Positions 1 through 9,869 of a stretch of 64,000 nucleotides of DNA are shown piece after piece; within the stretch, counting starts at the first letter, position 1; every line of letters starts with the position of its first letter. This DNA is from Emiliania huxleyi CCMP1516 (lineage: Eukaryota > Haptophyta > Isochrysidales > Noelaerhabdaceae). The position numbers and the translations under genes were made by a program. The notes below the pieces were generated by a model. The model had not been told where the DNA came from. It searched no databases and saw only the letters and a list, made by a program, of their open reading frames with translations. Location of the stretch: contig NW_005200881.1 in the NCBI RefSeq assembly GCF_000372725.1, forward strand, positions 648,850 to 712,849, in the 5' to 3' direction.

Positions 1-107
1 GCGCTGCGGCGCGCGCGCGCGCGGTCTACGCCGAACTGGGGGCGGTATCGTGGTTCACGCTGCCTACTCGGCAAACAAGTTCGCCGTAGACCGCGCGCGC
101 AGCGCGC
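1..107. repeat. Inverted repeat at the window edge
   Basis: The stretch GCGGTCTACGCCGAACT near 21-37 returns as its near-exact reverse complement AGTTCGCCGTAGACCGC at 78-94, and both arms run on into alternating GC tracts (about 1-37 against 78-107). The loop is about 40 bases. It could be the end of a short inverted-repeat element or a stable hairpin. The left part may extend beyond the window. Confidence 0.7.
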
Positions 108-3100
108 TCCGTGTTTGCAGACCGCCCTGGCGGACTCGTTTACACTTCCAAGCTCAAGCCAGGCGCCGCAGGCCATGAAGAGGAGCGCAGATTAAAATGG
201 CGCCGCAGGCTCCCCGGCCCTGGATGTGAGGTTAATGACTGCACTCCAAGTGCTCCAAGGCTCCCCGGGCCGTCCGCGCACAGACCACAGGGAAAAACAA
301 AAATCTATAAAACATCTATCAACACCACTAGGGGGTGGGTGGGCTCCGATCTCCTCATCTCCAATACTCTCTAATCCACAGCGTCGTCATCTTAGGCCGG
401 GGATCCAGTCAGATCTCCGATCTCCATCTTCAATCTCCAATCTCCAACGTCGTCATCTTAGGCCGGATTCGGTCAGATCTCCGATCTCCATCTCCAATCT
501 CCAATCTCGATTCGGGGGCCCGGGGGAGGAGGGGGGCTCAAACCTTCAAGGAGATGCGCTATGGATTCATTCACACCCTGACCATCTCTCATCTCCAATC
601 TCCAATCTTCTACTTGGCCACTGTCGCCGCCGGCAGCAATCTACGACCTCCATTTTCAATCTTCGATCTCACATCTGGGGCGGGTGGCTGGGCGCTAGGA
701 TCTACAATCTGCATTCTCCATCTCCTATCTCCACATTTTGGCCCGTGTTGCTGCTCAGCGATCTGCAATCCACAATCTCAATCTTCGATCTTTAGTCTTG
801 AATGGGGAACCGGACAGGAGGGATCTACTGGCGAGACTTGGGCGTGTCCGTGTGAGAGATCCGCTAGGATCTCCAGTCTTAATCTAAAAAAAAATGCGTT
901 TTATCCCGCGAAAGACACTACTCTCCCCCTCCCGTCACTCGTCCCCCTTGGCGTGGCGCGCCTCTCCCCCAGCTCTCGATATCGCGTACTGCACGAGGCT
1001 ACCGTGGGCCCCGCCTGCGCGCTGGGGATTCCCTGCCCTGTCGGGAAGCCTAGCTCTTAACCTGGGGTCGCTACCTAATGCGGGGCTCCTGGACGGGCGA
1101 TGAAGTTCGCCTTGAATCTCTCGTCTCGCTTTCCCTCCAACTCGCGTCCGTCGGGGGTACTCCCTGCCTCCGGCTCTCTCTTCTCCCCCCCCCCCCCCCT
1201 CCTTCCCTCTCCGGGATGAGATGCGCACTGCTGTCCCTAGAGGGGGGTCGGGTGGTGAGGGAATTGATTAGGCTTCGTGTTGTTGGCGGTCGCCCACGGA
1301 CGATCGCCGGTGTGGGCCGAAGGACAGAGGCTTGCTTGTGTGGGGGCGCGCGGGCGCCCACTCAGGCTCGGCCTCCGTTGTCTCAGCCTTCAGTTCACCT
1401 CTCCTAGCGCCCGGTTTGGTGTGGCGACCTTCATTTCGGGGTCGAAGGTGCTACACACACTTGCCCCCTGGTGTTCTGGCACTCGGCGTTCTCCATAGGG
1501 GTTCGTGTGTTTTTCTTTTTGGGGACCATTATGATTTCACTAGTACCGGCCGTTTGTCGTTTGTTTTCTTTTTGTGACAAAAAAGAAATACCGAGGATAA
1601 TGCAGTGCGCACAGTACTGCGTGCGGCAGGCGCGGGCTCGACGTGAGGCAGGCGACTGTCGCGGGGTGCGGGCTGCATCGCTGTGCGGCGTGCGGGGACT
1701 GCGCGGCGTGCACATGTGCATGCACATGTACATGTCATGTTGTGCATGTCCCTTGCATGTGCTCTGTGCTGTGTGCAGGCAGACTGGACAGCGGACTGAA
1801 CGGATGGCGGCCGCGCGCGCAGCGTGCCACGCGCGCGCCTCGTGCAGTGCAGGATCTGCGTGTCGTGTCAGGCGCGAGGCGGCAGGGGCGCAGTGCGGAG
1901 CATGCGGGCTGAATGTTCAGAACAGGCAGGGCTGCTGTGCAGGCTGCATGCACAGCCTGCACAGCAGCCCCCTGCTCGGGTAACACGAGCGCGTGCTCGG
2001 TGGCCTGCGCGCGCGGCGTGCCGCCGCGCGCGCCTCGCGGTGAAGCGTCCTGCCGGGCGTTCCAGTCTTAATCTACTATCTCTACCCCAACGATCTCCTG
2101 TTCTTGAGCGCAGAGATGTCCATTACTCTCCACACTGCACACACCCTTCGCTCCCGTAATGTGCACAGTACCGGGGGTAATAGTTCTTGTGAGCTCTGCC
2201 AAGCCCCAAGCAGCCTACTGTACAGCTCCTCCCCGGACGCGTGCTCGGTTCGCTTCAGCCACTCTCGAGCTCCGGTCTAGCACCGGGGGAGGTTGGTGTC
2301 CCCGCGGGAGGGGCGAGCAGCGACTCGGTGAGCGGCGCGAGGAGGCCTCCCGCCTACCCGAGATCGAGCCGAGATCGAGCCGAGATCGAGCCGGGATCTC
2401 CCGCCTAGCGAGGGGCGCCGCCCTCCCCCGCAGGTCTCTGGTCACCGCGCCGTGCGGAAAGCGCACACGCGTGTGCAGCGGGCTGAGAGGCGGGCGGTCT
2501 TTGCCTCCGACGCGATAGGCCGCAAGGCGCCTGGCCGGCGACGGGGCGGGCGGGGCAGATGAGTGCTGGCCGCGCCCCTGTGTCGGGCGGCTGGCGAGGC
2601 TGCCCACGCACCGCGCTTGCCGAGCTGGTTCACCGTCACGCAAAGCATGGTTGCGAAGAGAGCCGGGCCGTAGCTGCGGGGAGGGGCGGAGGAGGCGAGG
2701 AGGGTGGAGGCGAGGTTGAGGAGGCGAGGAGGCGCAGAGGGGCGAGGAGGGGCGAGGAGGGGTCTGCAAAGGCGCATCGGCGGCTAGGGCGGCACACACA
2801 TGCCTCCGCCCGCCATGGCGCCGATGGCGGCGCCTGCGCACGAGGGAGGGTGGCGAGGTGCAGCCGAGGTGCGGCCGAGATCCGACGGAGGTTCTGAGCG
2901 AGGTGCAGCCGAGATGTCTCCCGGACGGCGGCGCCTGCCCAGAAGGAGGTTGACGAGACTGTCCCCTTGAGGACGGCGTTCGTGTAGCCGCCTCCAGACC
3001 GCCAGAGGACTGCGCTGCAGATGAAGCCGACCTGCCCGCGGGAAGAGCGGCTCGAGCTCCCGCAGGCCCCCTGGGGAGGGCCGCTAGGCCCGGTTGGGGG

Positions 3101-3120
3101 CTCCTAACTGCGCGGCTGCT
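108..3120. other. Gene-poor repeat DNA
   Basis: No convincing coding sequence was found. 365-900 is a degenerate array of CTCCAATCT/GATCTCCATCT-like units, including two copies of GTCGTCATCTTAGGCCGG (about 384 and 448). 1640-2040 is rich in GTGCATG and CGCGCG words. 2340-2400 repeats CCGAGATCGAG three times and 2680-2760 repeats GGCGAGGAGG. The long frames here are GC-driven, Arg/Pro/Ser-rich and lack domains. Confidence 0.6.
1929..1970. repeat. 42-bp perfect palindrome
   Basis: The arm GGGCTGCTGTGCAGGCTG (1929-1946) is followed by CATGCA and the exact reverse complement CAGCCTGCACAGCAGCCC (1953-1970). Because CATGCA is itself palindromic, the whole block is one perfect palindrome able to form a cruciform or hairpin. 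Confidence 0.9.
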
Positions 3121-3121
3121 G

Positions 3122-3697
3122 CTAGGGCCGCACCCCCTTTGGGATCTGCGCGGTGGCACGGGCTGCGTCGAAGGAGAGGGGGCCATGCAGCTCGCTGAAC
3201 ATAGAGCAGATGGTGCATATGCAGGCGCCGAGTGTCACCATGCACATCGACTTGACCGGCGCTGGCGTACTGGAGGTTGACCGCTCGGTGCCGAGGAGTG
3301 TGCCGCACAGGAGCGCAAATAGCAGCCGCCGGCACATGTCCGCCTCGAAGCTGCTCAGCCCGCCGAGCTGCGCATATCGCCGGTACCAGCACGGGCTGCG
3401 ATCAGCGCCGTAATGCGCGTTCGGAAACAGCTCTGCCGGCTGGCGCGCCAAGTCGCACGCAGGCAGCCAGCGGGGTCCCACGAGCGCAAACGTGCTGAAC
3501 ATCAGCATGGCGCTGCCGATGACGGCGTACGCCGACTTCTCCAGCGCCGTTGCCTCGCTGCTAAAATACGCCTGAAACTTGGCTAACATGATGTTTTTTC
3601 GTTGCAGAGCGCGCACACACAGCAAACACTTGGTCTCTTGGTCTCTTGGAGCAGAGCCTGGCGAGTCCTCGAAAGAGCCACCCTCGGGTCCATCCAT
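3122..3697 (-). CDS. MgtC/SapB-like membrane protein, N-terminal part only
   Basis: The 191-residue frame starts with ATG at 3697. It has hydrophobic segments around AYAVIGSAMLMFSTFALVG, then RRLLFALLCGTLLGTER and MCMVTLGACICTICSMF, and ends FDAARATAQIPKG. This is the order of the MgtC/SapB family: R-L-x-A-x-x-x-G-x-x-x-G-x-E-R in helix 1, a small-residue helix 2, then D-x-x-R-x-x-A-Q-I-x-x-G. In the family this is followed by G-I-G-F-x-G-A-G and two more helices, which are not found in the satellite-like DNA downstream. MgtC proteins are inner-membrane factors linked to Mg2+ and phosphate homeostasis, mostly bacterial. Either a further exon is hidden at lower coordinates or the gene is a truncated, possibly transferred, copy. 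The hydrophilic first 35 residues have no clear family match. Confidence 0.55.
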   Translation of the reverse strand: MDGPEGGSFEDSPGSAPRDQETKCLLCVRALQRKNIMLAKFQAYFSSEATALEKSAYAVIGSAMLMFSTFALVGPRWLPACDLARQPAELFPNAHYGADRSPCWYRRYAQLGGLSSFEADMCRRLLFALLCGTLLGTERSTSSTPAPVKSMCMVTLGACICTICSMFSELHGPLSFDAARATAQIPKGVRP

Positions 3698-3777
3698 AGG
3701 AAGAGGTACCCGCCGCTCGGAGCGTCTGGCGAACGGATTTCCCCGAGGGCTCTTGGGGTGTGTGATAGAGCGAGCTG

Positions 3778-4570
3778 GGGATGGGTGGGGATGGGTGGGG
3801 ATGGGTGGGGATGGGTGGGGATGGGTGGGGATGGGTGGGGATGGGTGGGGATGGGTGGGGATCTGGGGATGGGTGGGGATGGGTGTGGGGATGGCGGATG
3901 GGTGGGGATGGGTGGGGATGGGTGGGGACCTCGGGGATCAGCGGGACACGTCGGCCGCACGCTCCACAGCTGTACATGTACATGTTTGCACGTCAAAGTT
4001 GTGAAGTGCCTTCGCGCGCGCGGCGCCGCGCTCATTACGTCCCATGGGACGGTGTGAACTCGGCAACTCGCCTGCCTGGCGCCATGGCTCGTCCATCATC
4101 ATTGAGAGGTCTGTCCCTCGCTGGGTGTCACTCTAGTGCCCCGTGTAGGCGACGGGCGCCCTAGCTGTGAACAAGCGCACGCCGAGGGGTTAAATTTGCT
4201 TTCAGCGCACGCCGAAATTTGCTGACTGAAGCTATCCATGCACTCGCTCTTCTCAGCCTCTGGCGCACGCAAGTCGAAGCACACGCTGCCGAACGAGCGC
4301 GAAGGCTTCGCGCTGGCCGTCGGCGCCTCGATGCAGTGGTCCAAGCCGCACGTGCGCCCGCGCCTGACTTTGGCGACGACGAGGAGCTCGAGGAGGCACG
4401 CCGCGCACGTCCGCCACCGGCTCCGCCGCCCCCACCGCCCCCGCCTGACTTCTGAACCAGCCAGGAACCAGCCCGTACGGGGATGGCTGGGGATGGCTGG
4501 GGATGGCTAGGGATGGGTGGGGATGGGTGGGGATGGGTGGGGACCTGGGGGATCGCTGGGGATGGATCCG
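3778..4570. repeat. GGGATGGGTG minisatellite, two blocks
   Basis: 3778-3930 consists of about fifteen 10-bp units GGGGATGGGT with a few variants (GGGGATCT, GTGTGGGGATGGCG). A second block at 4478-4560 uses GGGGATGGCT then GGGGATGGGT. The DNA between them (3940-4470) holds no supported gene. Frames across the blocks translate to WGWVGMGGDG or HPHPSPPIPT repeats and are not genes. Confidence 0.9.
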
Positions 4571-4787
4571 GATCGAGCGTGGCAAAACATTGATGCAATG
4601 CGCTCATGAGTTCCTTGACTCAAGAAGTAAAAAGTACATATGTATTGACTGATGGCAATCCCAACGGAGGGGCATGCGTGTGATGACGAAGATCCCGAGT
4701 ATCATCTGTCCAGCGTCCACCATACCGCGTTGGTGTCCAATCCGAGCCTGGCTGTTCTTCACCTTCCTACCTAACCTAACCTAACCC

Positions 4788-4935
4788 GAGTAGAGGGTGC
4801 GTTCTGCAGCGCTAAAGGGAAACCCACGGTAGGCGGAGCCAGGAGCCCTCGGACCCGTGTTCTAGACCCCCGCGTGTTATGGCCCTGCGACCGCGCACCC
4901 CGCAGGGTCAGGGCTCTCTAGCCTGGCACCCTGGA
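4788..4935 (+). repeat. Dispersed repeat, copy 1 (partner near 39072)
   Basis: Blocks GAGTAGAGGG, AGGGGAAACC/AGGGAAACCC, CCCTCGGA, GCGAACGCGCACCCC and AGGGCTCTCT occur in the same order here and at 39072-39200, with small gaps between. Just upstream (4767-4787) is a short CCTAA run. The function is unknown; it may be a SINE or another short mobile element. Confidence 0.6.
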
Positions 4936-5215
4936 ACCTTGTTGTGGGGCACTATCGACGCGGCGTCGGCCACCATGATGCTTATCACGGCCCTGATGGT
5001 CAAGCCCTCCATGACGCTGCTCAGTCTGCAGCCCCCCGTGCGCCCGAGGTCGCTCCGGACATCCACCCGCTGCCGTATGTCGCCAAAGCAGCACCGCCGG
5101 GCACCGTGCGCCGCGGCGCTCCCTTCGTCTACAGTAATCAGGAGGGACACTCCCAGATTATGCTGCGCCCGCTCTCCGAGGGACGCATCAGAAAGCGAAA
5201 CATGCTCCGGCCATC

Positions 5216-6008
5216 GTATGCGCGCAGACGCTGGCGCGCTACGTGCGCCGGACCGGCAGCAGTATGTCTCCGGCGAGGATCACCATGATCGGTGCAGTGG
5301 TCAATGTGCTGCTCTCCGGGTTCAAAGTGGGCGTCGGCATCGTCGGGCGCGCTGATCGCCGACGGCTGGCATTCGCTGAGCGACCTCTTCAGCGACGCGC
5401 TGTGCTGGGCCTCGGTGCAGCTGGGGGCGCACGGCTACGAGCGGCTCGAGCACGTGTGCACCCTCGGCATCGCGGCCATCCTGCTCGCGACGGGCGTCGC
5501 GATGACGGTGCACTCGGGCTCGACGCTGCTCGGCTTCATCCGTGGCTCCGCCGGCGCCGCCGGCGCCGCTGCCGTCGGTGCGGCGAGCGCCCTGAGCCGC
5601 GCGCCGCGCAGCGCCCACCTCGACGTGGCGGCGCTCTGCGTGGCGATGGCGTCCGTCCTCTCGAAGGAGCTGCTCTTCAGCATCTCGCACGCGGTCGGCG
5701 TGCGCTGCCGCTCGCCCTCGCTCATCGCCAACGCCTTCCACCACCGCTCCGACGCGCTCTCGTCGGTCGTCGCCGTCTTCGGCATCTTCGGGGTCATGTG
5801 CGGCTGCCGCTGGATCGACTCGCTCGCGGCGACGGCCGTCGGGCTGATGGTCGCGCGCATGGGGAGCGAGGTGGCGATGGAGAGCCTCGCCGCCATCGGC
5901 GAGGCGTCGCAGGACATCGCCGCGAAGTCGACCGGGGCGATCCCCCGCCCTCGCATGATCCCCCACATCGTGCTGAGACCCTCGGGTTCGCGTTTGCGTT
6001 TCTGTTGA
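5216..6008 (+). CDS. Cation diffusion facilitator (CDF, mitochondrial MMT/SLC30A9-like type)
   Basis: The frame carries ARITMIGAVVNVLLSGFKVG, then ALIADGWHSLSD (metal-site motif H-x-x-x-D), hydrophobic segments, KELLFSISHAVG and NAFHHRSDALSS (second H-x-x-x-D motif), then WIDSLAATAVGLM. CDF proteins are six-helix metal/proton antiporters (Zn, Fe, Mn); the HHRSDA version resembles the MMT/SLC30A9 branch. The first part (to about 5342) and the rest lie in frames one base apart, so the gene has a frameshift or assembly indel exactly between KVGVGI and SGALIAD. The N-terminus upstream of 5216 is unresolved and probably includes another exon (open frames at 4944-5230). The frame stops at 6006-6008, leaving a family-typical membrane core but no clear C-terminal cytosolic domain. 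Confidence 0.75.
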
Positions 6009-6067
6009 CTGCTATTTACGCCACTTGAATTGATTGTGAGCCACGTAAACACTTTCTTTCAAATCTT

Positions 6068-6775
6068 TCAAAGCTCCTGCTGCGGTCCATGTCCCGGGTC
6101 CGCGCTGTGCACGGGCTCCTGCTTCGGCCCGAGCTGCACGTGGTGGAAGCGCGTCGACGAGCCCGCCGCCTCGATCGGCGAGATGGCGAAGAGGCCCATG
6201 CGCCACGGCTTCTCGCCGCTGCGCAGGCTGGCGATCCGGATCTGCACCCACGGCGCCGCGCTCTCCGCCGTCGCGCCCTCCACCCACGGCGCCGCCTCGA
6301 AGACGAGCGCCGGGCCCTGCGCTGCGCCCGGAAGCAGCTTGGAGACGCGGACGCGGATCGACGTGGACTTGGCGGCCGAGTCCCAGTCGGGCCACGTCTG
6401 CGTGCTCCAGTCGGAGAAGCCCTCGTTCGTCACGACGCACGACAGCCGCGGCGAGCCGTCGGTGAACTCGATGCCGGCCTTCACCCACGTGCCCTCGTCG
6501 ACCAGGATCATGATGCCAGCCTGATCGAACTGGGCCCGCGGCTTGAGCGTGAAGGCCGTGGTGAGCGTCGCCTCCACGTCGGCCGCTACCGGCCTCAGCA
6601 ACGTCTGCGCGTCGTGCTTGACGAGCAGCGGCTCGTAGAACGTCTTGCTCCAGTAGTCGAGGTTTGGCGTCGGAGTGACCGTCAGCGCATCCGTACCGTC
6701 ACGCTCGAAGGTGTGCTTGGGCACACCGTTGTTCCATGTGAACTCGTCGAAGGTGGTGATCGCGGTGGTTAGCAT
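6068..6775 (-). CDS. DUF1349 / concanavalin-A-like fold protein (yeast YJL217W/REE1 type)
   Basis: The 235-residue frame starts with ATG at 6775. Family landmarks appear in order: FTWNNGVPKH, LTVTPTPNLDYWSKTFYEP, FDQAGIMILVDEGTWVKAGI and SCVVTNEGFSDWSTQTW, followed by RIRVRV-like strands. This is the signature of DUF1349, a single-domain beta-jelly-roll family (about 200 residues) with unclear biochemical role, linked in yeast to enolase and galactose regulation. No signal peptide is seen. The frame appears intron-free, unlike most genes here. The last 20 residues are less family-like, so the true 3' end could differ. It faces away from the next gene (7180-7797, same strand). Confidence 0.8.
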   Translation of the reverse strand: MLTTAITTFDEFTWNNGVPKHTFERDGTDALTVTPTPNLDYWSKTFYEPLLVKHDAQTLLRPVAADVEATLTTAFTLKPRAQFDQAGIMILVDEGTWVKAGIEFTDGSPRLSCVVTNEGFSDWSTQTWPDWDSAAKSTSIRVRVSKLLPGAAQGPALVFEAAPWVEGATAESAAPWVQIRIASLRSGEKPWRMGLFAISPIEAAGSSTRFHHVQLGPKQEPVHSADPGHGPQQEL

Positions 6776-7020
6776 GCAAAATATGAGGGCATCGCGGGTG
6801 GTTAGCCGCTTGCATGCAAAATTATGCGGACTGCCAGGCGGTATGCACTAACCTTATGCACTAACCTAGGAAGCCCGCAACGCTCCGTCGACGCAGTAGG
6901 GCGGCGGAGGCCAGAGTGGCGGATTGTCGCAGCCGGGCGGCTCACAGAGCCAAGCGGCATGCACTAACCTAAGCACCGGCCTTCGCCGTCGCGTCGACAA
7001 CGTAGCAGCGAAGTAGCAGT
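6776..7020. promoter_or_regulatory. Upstream region of the DUF1349 gene with short repeats
   Basis: Two near-identical blocks, GTGGTTAGC plus GCATGCAAAAT, occur at about 6763-6783 and 6801-6825; the first overlaps the ATG. The 10-mer GCACTAACCT appears three times (about 6845, 6857 and 6961). No gene is seen. The position just upstream suggests a promoter role, which is inference. Confidence 0.35.
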
Positions 7021-7179
7021 GTCAACCCGACGGCGGCAGTGGTCGATGTGGCTGCGACGTTTCTACGAGGCTTCATCGCGACCGCTATTGAGCGGGTGCC
7101 GACTCGCGGGCGCCCTAGTGCAGGGTCCCGGGGTTTCTAGTCGGCAAACGCGACGCCTCAATAGCCTCAATAGCCAGCG

Positions 7180-7797
7180 TTACAACAGCGATTCATTTCG
7201 GAAAACATGAGTAACTTCATGCGAGCGTGCTTTAGAGTTGTGAGTACATGTACTCCGTGCCGCTGACGTGATGGCCAGGTACGTGAGCATCAGCACCGTG
7301 GATGCGCCGCACGCCACGCCGAGCTTCGGCAGAAGGTCCTCGTCCATCGCCGCACGGGTCAGCGCTGACCAGCTGAGCAGTGCGAACGCAAGCAGCGCGT
7401 TCTTGGCCTGCCCGACGGCAGCCCATGAGCGTAGACTGCGCAGCAGATGGGCGTCCGCTTCAGCCTGCTCGCCGAGCTGGTAAAGCTTGCCGCCCGGCGA
7501 CTTTATGAACGCCATTCGTGGCTCTGGACCTGGCGTCCAACTGATGGACGATGCACGAAGCCACATCTGACGTCCTTCCTCCGGGCTGACAGTCGACATC
7601 ACGCCAGTGAATCTACCATCCTGCAGCTGCGACCAGCCTGAGAGCACCGGGATCGATGCCTCGTCGACAGCGTCACACATGCTGAGACTGCTGCATCGGC
7701 GCACCACCTCGCGGCCAATCCGTGCGGTTGTCGCTCGTGGCTGCACTCTTAGCGCGGATGTAGACGCTAGCGCGAGCCCAAGCACGGCGAATTTCAT
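7180..7797 (-). CDS. Small secreted or plastid-targeted membrane protein, unknown function
   Basis: I chose the ATG at 7797 because it opens a clear signal peptide, MKFAVLGLALASTSALRVQP, followed by Arg/Ser/Thr-rich sequence, the bipartite pattern typical of secondary plastid targeting. The mature part has a GWSQLQDGRFTGV section, then after about residue 110 two hydrophobic segments (KNALLAFALLSWSALTRAA and GASTVLMLTYLAITSAA). The frame is 205 residues. I do not recognise the family. The frame opens 28 codons further upstream but without such a signal. A palindromic GAGTACATGTACTC lies near the 3' end (about 7247). Confidence 0.5.
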   Translation of the reverse strand: MKFAVLGLALASTSALRVQPRATTARIGREVVRRCSSLSMCDAVDEASIPVLSGWSQLQDGRFTGVMSTVSPEEGRQMWLRASSISWTPGPEPRMAFIKSPGGKLYQLGEQAEADAHLLRSLRSWAAVGQAKNALLAFALLSWSALTRAAMDEDLLPKLGVACGASTVLMLTYLAITSAARSTCTHNSKARSHEVTHVFRNESLL

Positions 7798-7879
7798 GCT
7801 GGCGAAGGGGTGCCGAACGCTTAATACCCCTTCGCGTCGACGCTCTCGCGCATCAAGCGCTTGAGGGGATTCACCACCC

Positions 7880-8230
7880 AAGCAGCACTCCCGGGTCTAT
7901 GGTTTGGTCTGTGTGAACGTGTGAACGTGTGAAGAAGTGTGTATCGCGCGCCTTGCGGGGGGGGCGCGGAAAAGAGGAACCTCTTAGCGCCATCGCCACG
8001 GTGCTGCATGCAGCGCCGGGCGACGACGGCTTACCGCCTCCCGGTCCCCCTCGGCACACCTCCGCTGCTCAATGTTTGACGGCTCGAACCCGTGAAGCTT
8101 CCCCGTGCGCGGGTTACCCCGCACACGGGTCAGCCTGCCAGCCACGTATCCACGCAAGCGTGGTCCGCGTGCATGGCATACAGGCGTCCGCCAGACAGCG
8201 CAGAGGCTAGGCGACCGGGGAAGGACTAGC
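7880..8230 (-). other. Probable 3' non-coding part of the LINE, with a strong hairpin
   Basis: No gene is present. 8101-8128 is a near-perfect hairpin, CCCGTGCGCGGG-TTAC-CCCGCACACGGG, and CCACGCAAGCGTGG follows at about 8149. Such structures can serve as the 3' recognition element of non-LTR elements, but that role is inference. Confidence 0.4.
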
Positions 8231-9240
8231 TCAAGGGCAACACAGCGTCACCAGCCGTTGGCGCGCAGAACGAGTCTGCGGCCCTCGGTTGGGACGAGTG
8301 CGCGACGCGGTTGAACCGCTCAATATGGCCGGCAGCTCGCGCTGCCGGCGGGGTGGGTTGGGGAGAACCGGCACGGGGAGGGCCGGCCTCCCCGGAGGGG
8401 TCGCCCCCTGGAGGGGCCCCAAAGGGCCCCCCGGGGGGGCGGGGGCCCCCGCCCCGAGGGGCGGGGGCGCCGGGTCCTTCCGTGTCGCTCCCCTCGTCGG
8501 GAGTGTCCGTCGGGATGGTGTTGTCCGCCCACTCGGCAGCGTTTGAGCCTCTGTCACCTTGCCTGCCGCGAGCAGCTAGCTCGTCGACGTAGTCGTTCCA
8601 TTTGTTGCCGCTGTGACCCGCCACATGCCTCCACGTCACGGTGTGTTTGGCGCGAAGGCGTCGCCAGAGGGAACGAAGGCGCTCCGCTAGCTGTCTGTTC
8701 GTTTTGGGGGTCACCCTCCCCATCATGCACCCCTCCCGACCCCTTCCAGTCTTTTGCCCACTCTTTCTCCTTCTCCGGTCCAGGGCACCACGTCTCCGCC
8801 GCTGCAAAGATATGGTATCTCCTTCGGTACTGTGACAGCAGGTAACGTCTGAACACATTGTCACCCATGCCCTGTACGTTTAGGAAGCCACACGTTGTGT
8901 CGTTTACGTACTGCTGTCTTTTCTTGCCCTTCCGCCCCCTATTGCCGATTATGGCTTTTATGTATGCGTTCCATGCCTTATGAGTAAAGTACCAGTCCTT
9001 TTCGACGCTTGCCGACGCGGAGAGGCGGCGGCGGGCGACGTCGTGTAGCGTGTGGGTCGGTTGGCCCATCGTGGTGGCGGCTGCTGCGGTCGTCATGGCG
9101 ATGGCGATCGCGGCGCGCGTGCCAGGGCTGTGTCTGGCGGGCTCGGTGCTGCTCGAGTGAGGTGCGTGACTGTGGTGGCGCTGATGGGGGGCGTAGGATG
9201 AGTAATTGGATGCGCGAGCGTTCTTGGTTGTGCAAGCGCT
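8226..9240 (-). mobile_element. LINE (non-LTR retrotransposon) remnant, reverse transcriptase missing
   Basis: On the minus strand an endonuclease-like start (about 9069-8740) reads CGFLNVQGM, RYLLSQYRRRYHIFAAAETW and KEWAKDWKGS, the beta-strand pattern of apurinic-type LINE endonucleases (x-x-N-V-x-G, then a x-x-x-E-T-W motif). It is followed almost at once, in a shifted frame (about 8730-8590), by the C-terminal end of a retroelement RNase H: TVTWRHVAGHSGNKWNDYVD with H-x-x-G-H-S-G-N and V-D-E-L-A. The whole reverse transcriptase and the first RNase H motifs are absent, so this is an internally deleted copy. The GC-rich tail at 8360-8500 translates to Pro/Gly-rich sequence. Confidence 0.75.
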
Positions 9241-9869
9241 CTTCTTCCCTACGTCTGCTTGCGCCTGGTCCACTGCACAGAGGCGGTTTCGCGCAATCCT
9301 GGCGGCCGAGCCGGCATCAGCGCCTTCTGGGTAGCGTGCGTGGTGGTTAGGCATCGGGTCGGGCGTGCCTGCTGTCCGCCGAGTCTTGGGGGCGCTGACG
9401 GCGACGTGGTTGGTGCAATTACCGAGGTGTGAATAGGAGAACCAATCGGCCTGTGCCCCTGCTGTGAATAACTCTCGCGTGATCTCGGCCGATGCGATGG
9501 CTTTGGCGACCTCCAGGGTAGGCGGGTGGTGGTGAGACCGCGGGAAGGGTACGCCAGAACGCTGGCGGGTCGTCCTATCGCCGTTGGTGGCGTTAGTGTC
9601 TCTTGGCGCGAGGTCTGTCTGCGCCTGGTCGCCTGCTGTCAGTATGTTGTATCCACACCGTGGAATTCCGCCGTTTTCGGGCCGCCCGTGTTCGGGGTTT
9701 GGTTCGCGTGCTATCAGGGTCCCAAGCGTCACAAGAAAGAGTACACACCCGGTGACCAAGGCACACAACCCGCCTACCCTCACCCCATCGCCCCCGGCGC
9801 TGCCCGTCCGTGCCAAGATTACCCTCACCTCGACTCGGTGGATTGTGGCGCTGGGGGGCTCGCCCCTAC
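9240..9869 (-). other. Interval between unknown gene and LINE
   Basis: No supported gene. The minus-strand frame stays open but encodes Arg/Pro/His-rich sequence without recognisable motifs. It probably contains the 3' untranslated part of the spliced gene and the 5' part of the LINE. Confidence 0.4.

Noticed and set aside
2215-3186. 323-codon minus frame
   Set aside because: Arg/Pro/Ser-rich, no domain, over repeat-like GC-rich DNA; a chance frame.
3561-4057. Trp/Gly/Asp and Pro/His/Ser frames around 3.8 kb
   Set aside because: Translation of the 10-bp minisatellite on both strands.
4765-4790. Telomere-like CCTAA repeats
   Set aside because: Only about three imperfect units; too short to call interstitial telomere.
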